Below are positions 36,302 to 45,530 of a DNA stretch of 64,000 nucleotides, piece by piece. A program made the position numbers and the translations under genes. The DNA is taken from positions 7,083,501 through 7,147,500 of the forward strand of contig CM060196.1 of NCBI GenBank assembly GCA_030549335.1. Reading direction: 5' to 3'. Position 1 is the first letter of the stretch, and the number at the start of each line of letters is the position of its first letter. The DNA is from Pontederia crassipes. Its lineage: Eukaryota; Streptophyta; Magnoliopsida; Commelinales; Pontederiaceae. The notes under the pieces are model-generated. The model saw only the letters and a program-made list of their open reading frames with translations. It made no database searches and had not been told where the DNA came from.

Positions 36302-37571
36302 TATTGGATCACAAGGCACTAGGAGGGAGGAGGAGGTGAATTGATGTTTTATTGAAAATATTAATTTTAGAAAAAACATCACAAAAGTACAAAACCGATT
36401 TGATAAACTTAAAAATCAAACATAATAATGCTCAAATCACATACATAATAGAGTAAAAAGGAGGGTGAGATAATGTAAACACAAAGAATATGAAAATTTT
36501 GTTGACAAGGTTTGGCCATACCTTGATCTACATTTTCGTTTCGACTTTTGAAGCTCAAAATCGTCGAAGATTTTTCATTAGCACCCATTCTTTAATTCCA
36601 AATAAGATATGAAAAAATCCTTTAAACCACATTCTTCTCCACTTCGAGAGACAAGACAACCTCTCTTCCTCGAAAACTTTCACTTGCACATTTTCTCTAC
36701 TCAACTTACTACTTGGGAGCTAAAATATCTATTACAATAATACTAGAACACTCTTACAATCTCTCTTTTACAATTCAAGGGCTTACACAAGATAGTAAGA
36801 GATAAATAATACAATATTTGCAAGTTTTGACTGTAATGGACTTTACAATAGTTCTTACCACTTTTCTTTGGAAGTCTTGAAAGTATTTTGTACCTCTTTT
36901 ATAGCCTCCAACCATCTACATCTTTGTTGACATTCAAAACTAGTTGTTTTGTACTATTCAATATTGGAGCGGACGTCTAGTGGACATCCACTCCTCCCTA
37001 GTGGACGTCTAGCAGACGTCCATTTTGGACTAGCGATTTAACTTGTCTTTTTCTAAAATGAATGTTGTCTTCTCAAAGTGGTCGCCTACTACTATTATTG
37101 ATAGTCCGATAGATTTGTGCTCTTTTGTACACATGCAAAAGTTATCCAAATGAGTTGATTTTTTTATTTTATGAAAAGATAACAGAATAATCTACAACTT
37201 TTATATTTACCTTTCATCCAAAAATTTAATTATAAAGTAATCAAACATTGAGTGCAAGTATAATACATAAAAACATCAACTTTAATTTGAACTTTTTGGA
37301 GGACTTCACTTTTTAGCATAAATTTTTATGTAATTGTTCAAATGAGGTAATTCTTGATTGTCTAAAAGTTTATGATAATTATATATAAATTTTATATTCA
37401 TCTCTAATTTAAATCTCACTAGAACATAAATAAATATTAATAAAATAATTAGTGCATGAAGCAACTCGTTGATATTTAAAATTTCTTGGCATTTTAAATA
37501 TAACTCTAAAGTTTTCAAATTTTCTATCATTGAAATATAATTATATATGAAATAAAAATTTCATTCCAATA
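36302..37571 (-). mobile_element. Solo LTR, diverged relative of the 1.25-kb LTR family, with TA...TA ends
   Basis: The block is flanked by GGTGG at 36,297-36,301 and 37,572-37,576, and its tips are inverted (TATTGGA/TCCAATA). At 1,270 bp it matches the length of the family LTRs at 56,984 and 60,660. It shares their landmarks in order: GGATC-CAAGG, GAGGTGAATTG, AAAAGTACAAAACCGATT, GGTTTGGCCA-ACCTTGATCTAC and CTTTTATAG. The CGATCGGTC-type words of the family are replaced by TGGACGTCTAG-like words, so it is a distinct subfamily. No second LTR or internal region is present. It is more diverged from the other copies than they are from each other. Confidence 0.8.
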
Positions 37572-37790
37572 GGTGGGAGGGTTTCTATTAATATAGTAAT
37601 ATATTGACTTGACAGAGTTCAAAGAGCATATCCACATATCGGGTGAGCAAGTATGTGGATATTCAAGAGATTTTAGGAACCAAGTAAGGATCAAAGAGAT
37701 TATATAAAAATAATTCATCACATGTCAAACAATAGAAAAGATCACAAGCATGTAAAAGAGGAGTTAATATTTATATGGGATATATGGAGA

Positions 37791-38113
37791 TGCGTTAAAA
37801 CCTGAGCTCTTGTCTTGCTGGACTCTCACCGGAGGAGGAGAAGACGAAGAAAGGGGTGGAAGAGGAAAAGAAACGAGGCGGTTGCAGATGGAAGAAAACT
37901 AAAACCAGATGAAAACAAAGATTTACAAGCGACTCAATCCATTACATGAGTTAAGTGCTCTATTTATACTAAAAACAGAGGCTTGTATAGACATAATAAA
38001 TCATTTATGAGCCAGTATTACAAACAACTGCCGTTGCGAACAAGAAATAGAACGTGTCTACTCGACATCTACCAAGCAGAAAGTGATGTCGCCGCCAACC
38101 ATATATTCCAACA
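37791..38113 (-). mobile_element. Probable copia solo LTR (about 323 bp)
   Basis: On the minus strand it begins TGTTGGAATATATGG, a common copia LTR start, and carries a TATA box (TATAAATAGAG near 37,968). It ends near GGTTTTAACGCA. The layout (about 140 bp, TATA, then a pyrimidine-rich 3' part) is LTR-like. No flanking duplication could be confirmed, so the left edge is uncertain. Confidence 0.5.
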
Positions 38114-39330
38114 AGGTGTAAATTCGAAAGAGGTTTATATGTGTAGATTGATGATTAGATCAATATTTAGTGCTATGTGATCATTTAATTAAATTATTTG
38201 ATGATATTATCGTGACATCAAATAATTGAAATTATTAACTTCCTATATTACCATCATTAGATTTTAATCCAATGATTGAATTTTTTATGAATTTACACAT
38301 GTTTTTTCTCTATTTATATGAGTAGGCATGTGACTTACAAGAGTATTAAATAATCAAGGATTCTTTATAACATACTTATTTTTATCTTTGTCTAAACCAT
38401 CTTTTTACAGCATCCAATACTTGCAAGTTAAGCTTATAGCAAGAATATAAGTTACTGCAATTATAATTTTGAGTCATATAATACTTGTTAAACTTGATAG
38501 TCATCGCGAATTAGGAACAATTATTCAACATATCTAGAAGCACGAATACGGTGCATTTTTTTAATCCCAGCACACCCATGCATAAAGGTAACTGAAAATT
38601 AGTTTAAAATCACCCAAAGTGGAGTTAATCGATCCCCATCCCTGTAGAGTTGGATCATTGAAATCAAACAATAATTTGTAGGTCTAACTCTTTATTGTGG
38701 CCTACATAACTCGTGTCAAGTTTTCTCATTAGCATGAGACATACTTGGATTTCGTCGCATCCATTTGTCGCTTTGTTGGGATCAGACTTGTAATATAACA
38801 TCGTGGCCCATGACTATGCTAGTTCTTGAGTAGGCATCAAGCAAGCAATATTTTCAGGACCGGACCGGACCGGTCGATCGTTCCGGTTCGATCGTTGATC
38901 TATCACAAATCTGGCTCACTCGAAGCCTCAAAATTGGACGTCCATTTGAGCCGGATTGAATCGGTCAAAAACTAATCAAAACTAGTTAAAACCAATTAAA
39001 ACAAAAAGAAACTAGGTTGAACCGTAATTTTTGGATCAGCCAAATTTTTTTATCAATTTTTTTTGTTATGAGATGATTTGATAAATTTTATTATTATAAA
39101 TTTAAAAAATATCCAAAGATGGTCATTCTCCATAAACATTCATATTGACTCATTAATCTTCTCTTTCTTTAATAGTTGTCCATTTACTCTCACTTTACTA
39201 TTACAATGTGGGACTATCTTTCTACACTCACTTGTTCCTTATCTTTTCATTTAAACTTGAATTTATTAAACTTTCAACTAACTTATGGATTATGATCTTA
39301 TTTAATTTTTTTAATATCATAAATGTATAG
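38114..39330. other. Intergenic DNA without recognised genes
   Basis: A+T-rich apart from a patch at about 38,855-38,960 with GACCGGACCGGACCGGTCG words, similar in style to the U3 repeats of the 1.25-kb LTR family but too short to assign. Confidence 0.4.
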
Positions 39331-39339
39331 TATAATATA

Positions 39340-39833
39340 GGATTATTTCCTCTAATCACTCCTAAACTATCACGATTTTTCAGATCTAATCCAAATTACG
39401 AACTTCATTTTTTTGTCCTTAAACTATCATGATTTTTTCAATTTGATCTTTCCGTTCAGTTTCATCAACTTCTCGGTTATTTTTTATTTTTCGCATTTGT
39501 CAAAAGTTCATTATACCCCTGCTATAAGTGTTTGTCTATTTTCGCTTAAAATAACATATAATAATCAATAATTAAAAAAGAAAATACAAGGGGGTCGGCG
39601 CCCCACTGAACGAGCTCCCTTTTTCTCCTTCGTGCCCTTTTTCTCCTTCGTGCGCAGGGAGGGAGAAGGGTGGGGAGGGGCGCCAAATTGACGGAAAAAA
39701 ATAAACGAGAAGTTGACGGAAGGATCAAATTAAAAAAATCGTGATAGTTTAAAGACCCAAAAAATAAACTTCATAGTTTGGAGTTAGATCTCGAAAATCG
39801 TGATAGTTTAGGAGTAGTTAGAGAAAATAATCC
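39340..39833. mobile_element. Mutator-like MITE with long terminal inverted repeats (494 bp)
   Basis: The first and last 150 bp or so are inverted copies, starting GGATTATTTCCTCTAA at the left and, on the complement of the right end, GGATTATTTTCTCTAA. Both include CTCCTAAACTATCACGATTT. The flanks TATAATATA (39,331-39,339) and TGTAATATA (39,834-39,842) form a 9-bp duplication with one mismatch, as expected for Mutator-like elements. The short centre is GC-rich with a repeated CCCTTTTTCTCCTTCGTGC phrase. It has no coding capacity. Terminal-repeat fragments of the same family lie in both tandem units at 29,250-29,420 and 29,800-29,965. Confidence 0.82.
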
Positions 39834-39944
39834 TGTAATATAAATAATTTATTCAGAATAAATGGTGCAAACTTCTTTGTTACATGTATAATAATATACA
39901 ACAATACTATAATATACTTAGTATAGTATAATATTTAACTGAGC

Positions 39945-40140
39945 TAGATACCCTCCTGAATGAGATGGGGCGGGCACTCTCGGCTCGGAGGTAGGCACTC
40001 TCGTGTTTCAACCCCACGTTACTTTGATTCGAAACTAGGGTAGGGCTAGGGGCTGCTAGTCTTTTCGACGAATCCCTTTCCAGAGCTATTTCTTTCGCCT
40101 ATAGCAGCTTTATTACCTCAATACCCACTCACTATAGGTA
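39945..40140. other. GC-balanced patch, possible organellar DNA insertion
   Basis: About 200 bp at roughly 50% GC between A+T-rich flanks (GGCGGGCACTCTCGGCTCGG, GGGGCTGCTAGTC, TTTCGCCTATAGCAGC). The wording resembles plant mitochondrial intergenic DNA, which is an impression and not a match. No frame or element end is visible. Confidence 0.25.
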
Positions 40141-42356
40141 TTTCTTTTATATACAATAATACATATTCACAACTTTAAATTTCTTTATTTAGTATATAAT
40201 AAGTCAAATTACTATATATTTATTTATAGAATACACAATCTTGTCATAATATTTTGAAAAAGATATGTATATGTTGCGTCTAACATAAAAAAATAAAGAT
40301 ATGAAATACATAAAAAAATAATCAATAGAAAATTTGTATATAATAATCAAATTTAATAAGATTTAAATTTATTAAGTGTATAATAATTTTAAAATCAAAT
40401 CTTAAAATTAATTATAAATTAAGTATTTATGACACCTAAAATTTTCTGCTAAATTTAATTCAAATTGTGTTAAATTAATTTTTTTAATAATTATGTAATA
40501 TCATTTTTATCTTTACTTTTTAATATGGAAAAATAAATAAAATAAAATATTAATATGAGCATAATATTGCATAAATATAGTTACTAAATAATATTTTTAC
40601 TCGTATTGATTTTTTTTATTTTAAAAAATATTTTTATTGTAATATGAAATCAAGATAAAATCTATAATTTCATAATTATTAAAAAAAGTTGATAAAAATT
40701 TGAATTAAACTTAAGGGAAATATTTTGAAATTTGTATAATTTTTTGAATTAAAATTTGTAAATTTTTAGTTTAAAGTTATTTGCGTAACTCTTTTCTTTT
40801 TATTGTCGTGATTGAAAAGAAAAGGCCGTGATAACTTTTGTTCGGTTTCAAAGGGCATGTCCAACAATGTGGCCATCACAACATCATATCGCATTGCAAT
40901 TATTAGCCCATTTAACGGATTTTTTTTTATTTTGCACCGATTTTTTTATTTTTTATTCAAACTTAAGCTTATATTTATTTTAGAATTTAAAAAATGAAAT
41001 AAAATATTTAAAGTACAGAAATAATATAAAATAATTAGAAAACTTATTTTATATTTTAAAATAAATATTAAAGTATATTTTTATTTTAGATAAATATAAA
41101 TTAGTGAAAAATTGAATGATCGAGTAATCTGATCCGACTCAATCTGAATCGAGTCGGATCAAATTTAGCCTCCAAAAGCCTCATTAACCCGATTTGTCTT
41201 GATCAAATTTAATTGAATTAAATCGAATTTGTTCACGAGTCGAATCTAACTAACTCCATCATTGAACACCCTTATTGCAAAGATTACACAAAAGAAAGAC
41301 AAATGTCATCTTGCGCTTGGATTGAAGGAAATAGGAGGAAAATTTAATCTTTGGACAAATGTCATATTGTACTCGAATAAAAGAGTAAAAAAATAGAAAA
41401 TAGTAACTATCTATAAAAAGGAAAATGACTTTTTTTTGTTATAAAATTAATATTAGAAAATAAAGTTGAAAAGCAAGATAAGCAATAAAATTGCTCAAAT
41501 TAATTTATCCATCAATCCTTGTTTATTTATATAAGAAACTAGGGACCTTTGAGCATAGCACAATTTTTAAAAATTTTGATAAAAATATACATAACATAAA
41601 TACAAAGTTAACATATAACTTAAGATTAAAATACTTCAGTTTAAGATGGAATATTATTCTTATAACTGTATATTTATTTTGACAAAAGAATATTAGTCAC
41701 TGTGACTTATATTTGAAGACAAAAAATAAAACTCGCACCAACTTGAATTATTTAGTTATTATCAGCTTTTTTAAATTGGACATGGCCCCGATTCAAAAGA
41801 TGGAGACAAACTTAAAATTAAACCAATCATTCAATCAGTCTCACGAGCCTTCATTTTTCTTATAAAAATGAATAAGATTTTTTCATAAGTCATTCAAAAT
41901 TATTTTGATCACCTACTGAAATAATGACACCATAACATCACCTCTTATAAGAAGAATATGCTTCAAAATCATAAATTTTTTTTGTAAAAATATTTAAATC
42001 AAGATAGATTTTTACATTTCGTCTGAATTATTAAAAAGTATTTTACATTTCAGTTTCAATTGAATTTCACTTTAATATTAAAATCATTTGATAGAATTTA
42101 AATTTTAAATTTGAGTATGCGATACTTATTGGTTCCTTTGTCACAGTATAAATATAATTAACATCAAGATAATTAGAACTCAGATTGAACACTAGTGAGT
42201 TAATTAATTTGTAACTTTATCATGTCATTAATAATCTTTCCTTTTAGATTACAAGCCAATGTTGGCTGGGTAGTAATGCTTGATGTACAAAATGGAAGAA
42301 CAAAAAAATCTTTAAAAAATGGTGCTATAACTTACAAAAAATAGTTGAATTTTGAT
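40141..42356. other. A+T-rich intergenic DNA downstream of the receptor kinase gene
   Basis: No gene recognised. At about 41,095-41,275 a patch with GATCCGACTCAATCTGAATC and TTGAACACCCTTA resembles one end of a hAT-type MITE, but the second end was not found. The last few hundred bases must include the 3' UTR of the kinase gene on the minus strand. Confidence 0.5.
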
Positions 42357-45300
42357 CTACACTATCTCAACTATAATGTCATCATTTTCTTCTTCGCCGG
42401 CATCGGACAAACTTTTCCTCCGACTGCCTTTTTTCACTTGCAAGATCAGAGACATCTCAAAATCGTCCCGGAGTTTTTGTTTCGTCGATGGAGGCAGATG
42501 GCATTGCATTAACAACTGCAACACCTCGTTCATGGAAGGCCTGGAAGAAGGCACAAAACTGGTGCACATCAAGCCAAGCTCGAAAACTGTCGCTATCTCA
42601 TCCAAGTAGTAATCGACATGATCGCTTAGCTCCTCGTCGATGATCTCGGTCGGCATGCCGTGCCGTTGCCGGAACTGCTGCTGCGCCCACTCGGCCAGGC
42701 ACTCGTGCTCATCTCCATTTGTCGCTCGCCTTCCTGTCGTTAGCTCCAGCAGAACCACCCCGAAGCTATAAACGTCCACCTTCTCACTAATTTTACCCGA
42801 TGACACGACCTCTGATACAAACAGCATCAAACAATTAGTGCCCATGAGCACTGCAAATGTGTAATTAGCCATAGGAGATAGGACCTCACCTGGAGCGATG
42901 TATCCAAAAGAACCTGCTACTGTTGAGACAGAGGCGGACTCCCCGGCCGCGAGAAGCATACGAGCCAAGCCGAAGTCTGCAATTTTAGCTCCGAACTCCG
43001 AGTCCAGCAGTATGTTGCCGGACTTGATGTCACGATGTATGATCGGCGGAGAGCAATCATGGTGCATGTGGCATAGCCCCCGTGCAGCTCCGACTGCGAT
43101 GGACAGACGCTTGGACCAATTCAAGGGCTCGGCGTCGGCCTTCGTCCTTAGGCTACTATGGAGCCATTGATCCAAGCTTCCGTTCTGCATGTACTCGTAG
43201 ATTAGCAACTTGGCGTCCGAGCTCGTCATGCAGCAAAGAAGCTTCACGATGTTAACATGTCGGATTGAGCTCAAGTACTTGACCTCCGCCTCAAACTCCC
43301 TGTTCAACCTCGAGTCGAGCTTCCTATCGTTGAAAATATTCTTCACGGCCACGATCTCCTTGGCTTTGCCTCCGAGTGTGATGCTGTACACCTTTCCTGA
43401 TCCACCAGAGCCAATGAGGTTGTTCTCTACAAGGCCACTCACGATGTCATCCACGTCGAAGTCCAACTTGTGGAAAGATGTGAGCTTCCAAGAGCTCCTG
43501 TCAGCTGCCCTTTTCCTGCGGCATTCTCTGACGACTAGGAACACGATCACTCCGACCAATGCTACAACTAATGTACCAAGTACAGGAAGCAGAATTATTA
43601 TGAACTTCGCGAGCTTTCTGCCGCCCTCAGAATTGACCGGGCATGTAGAAAGATTTGTCATTGGTTTACTTGTGCAGAGACCAGCATTTGACAAAAAACT
43701 ATTCATGTAAACTTCAGTTTGAAATTGGATTGGTATCTGACCGGAGAGCTGATTATAAGAAAGGTTAAAGGCATTGAGCTTAAGATTGGCCATCTCTGGC
43801 GGTATCGATCCAGAAAGATAGTTGTTAGAGAGGTCGAGAGAGATGAGATCAGGTAGTGATGCAATCTCTGGGGGGATATTTCCAGTGAGCATATTGTTGC
43901 TGAGGTCGAGGTTGACAAGGAATAGCAAGGTGGAGATCGACGGAGGAATCGGACCGGAGATATGATTTCCACCAAGAGACAGGTTTTGCAAGCTTGAAAC
44001 TCCGGTGAGGTTCATCGGAATTGTGCCAGAGAGCAAGTTGTTTCTGGCTGTGAATACCTGCAGATTAGTCGCTGATGATGGGATGCTTCCGGAGAACTTG
44101 TTGCCATCCATCACCAACCGACTGAGGTTCCTGGGCAATTCTTCAGGAAGTGTTCCCGTGAAAGAATTATGACTGATCAAAATTCTCGTCAAGTTCACGG
44201 CAGACCAAATCCCAACGGGGAAATCACCAGACAAGTTATTATTGGAGAGCATGAGGTGTTCCAATGTGCTGCAGCTGCTCAAAGATGTTGGTAGGCTTCC
44301 TGTGAGCCGGTTGTTGAACACCACCAAAGATGTAAGAGACTTTCCTGCACATAAATAAGTCGGCAAGCTGCCGGAGATATTGTTTCCAGATACGTCGAGA
44401 CGGTAGAGAGTGGAGTACTTCCCCAGTTCAGGAGGTAAACCACCTGAAATGTTGTTAATAAAGAGCCTAATGTCATTTAGTGCAGGAAGAAGGCCTATGC
44501 TTGCGGGTATCTCGCCCGAAATTTGATTGTCGTACATGATGATGTCGGTGAGATTCTCGAGCTTGCCGAAATCTGCGGGTATCGAACCGGTTAACTGGTT
44601 GGCAGATACATCTATTTCTTTCAAGGCCAAGCACCTGATCGATCTGCTGATTTCCCCAGAGAGTTTGTTATTGTAGAGGTACAAGAACCGCAGCTTTTCC
44701 AGCCTCCATATGCTGGCGGGAATCGTCCCCATAAGAGAATTCGTCGACAAGTCCAGCTGTTCGAGCTCTGTCGCCTTCCCGATAGTCTCCGGTATCTTGC
44801 CGACCAGATTTGTCTGCGTCATCCAAAGAAATTTGAGACTGCTCATGTTACCAAACTCGCGAGGCATGCTTGCAGGCGCGAAGGGATTGTAAGCAAGAGC
44901 AAGGTATTCCAAGGTCGAGAGGTTACCAAGCTCCGCCGGAAAAGAACCATCAAAGAGGTTGTTCTCGAGGTGCAGAGACCTAATGCTCGGCAGTCGGCCG
45001 ATGGATGGAGGGACGTCGCCCGTGAAGTTGTTGGAGCTCAGGTTCAACTCCTTGAGTTTTGAGGACAACCTGTGGAGGTCGGAAGGAAGGTTGCCGACGA
45101 ATAGGTTCACAGACAAGTTCAAGTAATTGAGGTTGGAGCAGTTGTAGAGGTGAGCTGGAAACGAGCCTGGGATGTAGTTGTCGGAGAGGTCGAGGCGGGA
45201 AAGGTTCACGAGGCCGCAGGTGGCCACCGGGATCGGTCCGTCGATGTTTTGATTGCTGAGGACGATGCCGACAACGGCGCCATCGACGCACTGGATTCCA

Positions 45301-45530
45301 GTCCAGTGGCAATGTTGGGAGCCATTTGTGGAGTCGCGGTCAATCCACGTCCCGAGAGCAGGAGGATCACCCCATTCACTTTTCATCTGCAGAAGGATCC
45401 GCTTCTCGTCTCTGTGGGCTTCAATCATATCTGAAGAAGCGAGGGGGAGAACGGCGAGCAAGAGGACTGCTTCGGCGGCCAGTAGTAGCAGTACAGCAGA
45501 AGAATATTGCGGCAGGGCTTTACCTCCCAT
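42357..45530 (-). CDS. LRR receptor-like kinase, subfamily XI (HSL1/HSL3-like)
   Basis: Two exons: complement 42,890-45,530 and 42,357-42,811, giving 1,031 aa. Order: signal peptide (about 1-33), LRR N-cap with CHWTGIQC, about 22 plant-type LRRs, a juxtamembrane Cys pair, one membrane segment (about 642-667; FIIILLPVLGTLVVALVG), then a Ser/Thr kinase. Kinase motifs: GSGGSGKVY (about 704-712), VAVK Lys (about 726), HRDIKSGNILL (about 830, an RD kinase), DFG (about 853) and APE, the last formed by splicing. All catalytic residues are present and the length is normal. As far as I recall, WKLTSFHKLDFDVDDIVSGL and TGRRATNGDEH are closest to Arabidopsis HSL3 (AT5G25930), a receptor for CTNIP/SCREW peptides; many databases call such proteins HSL1. 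Ligand and exact orthology are not shown by the sequence. It should act at the plasma membrane as a peptide receptor. The ATG at 45,530 directly precedes the signal peptide. Confidence 0.95.
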   Translation of the reverse strand: MGGKALPQYSSAVLLLLAAEAVLLLAVLPLASSDMIEAHRDEKRILLQMKSEWGDPPALGTWIDRDSTNGSQHCHWTGIQCVDGAVVGIVLSNQNIDGPIPVATCGLVNLSRLDLSDNYIPGSFPAHLYNCSNLNYLNLSVNLFVGNLPSDLHRLSSKLKELNLSSNNFTGDVPPSIGRLPSIRSLHLENNLFDGSFPAELGNLSTLEYLALAYNPFAPASMPREFGNMSSLKFLWMTQTNLVGKIPETIGKATELEQLDLSTNSLMGTIPASIWRLEKLRFLYLYNNKLSGEISRSIRCLALKEIDVSANQLTGSIPADFGKLENLTDIIMYDNQISGEIPASIGLLPALNDIRLFINNISGGLPPELGKYSTLYRLDVSGNNISGSLPTYLCAGKSLTSLVVFNNRLTGSLPTSLSSCSTLEHLMLSNNNLSGDFPVGIWSAVNLTRILISHNSFTGTLPEELPRNLSRLVMDGNKFSGSIPSSATNLQVFTARNNLLSGTIPMNLTGVSSLQNLSLGGNHISGPIPPSISTLLFLVNLDLSNNMLTGNIPPEIASLPDLISLDLSNNYLSGSIPPEMANLKLNAFNLSYNQLSGQIPIQFQTEVYMNSFLSNAGLCTSKPMTNLSTCPVNSEGGRKLAKFIIILLPVLGTLVVALVGVIVFLVVRECRRKRAADRSSWKLTSFHKLDFDVDDIVSGLVENNLIGSGGSGKVYSITLGGKAKEIVAVKNIFNDRKLDSRLNREFEAEVKYLSSIRHVNIVKLLCCMTSSDAKLLIYEYMQNGSLDQWLHSSLRTKADAEPLNWSKRLSIAVGAARGLCHMHHDCSPPIIHRDIKSGNILLDSEFGAKIADFGLARMLLAAGESASVSTVAGSFGYIAPGEVLSPMANYTFAVLMGTNCLMLFVSEVVSSGKISEKVDVYSFGVVLLELTTGRRATNGDEHECLAEWAQQQFRQRHGMPTEIIDEELSDHVDYYLDEIATVFELGLMCTSFVPSSRPSMNEVLQLLMQCHLPPSTKQKLRDDFEMSLILQVKKGSRRKSLSDAGEEENDDIIVEIV
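42812..42889 (-). other. 78-nt intron in the receptor kinase gene
   Basis: Donor CCAG|GTGAGG, acceptor TGTATCAG|AGG. Splicing restores GYIAPE, the conserved APE motif of the kinase. The intron sits where other subfamily XI receptor kinases such as CLV1 have their only intron. Its length is a multiple of three and it has no in-frame stop, so an unspliced message would encode a 26-residue insertion in the activation-segment region. Confidence 0.88.

Noticed and set aside
41095-41275. Candidate hAT MITE
   Set aside because: Only a right-hand end-like sequence (TTGAACACCCTTA) is visible. No matching left end or 8-bp duplication was found, so it is mentioned only as a patch.
42884-42898. Treating the receptor kinase as a single-exon gene of 1,057 aa
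   Set aside because: The continuous frame inserts 26 hydrophobic residues just after GYIAP. Removing a GT-AG intron restores the conserved APE motif at a known intron position of the family.
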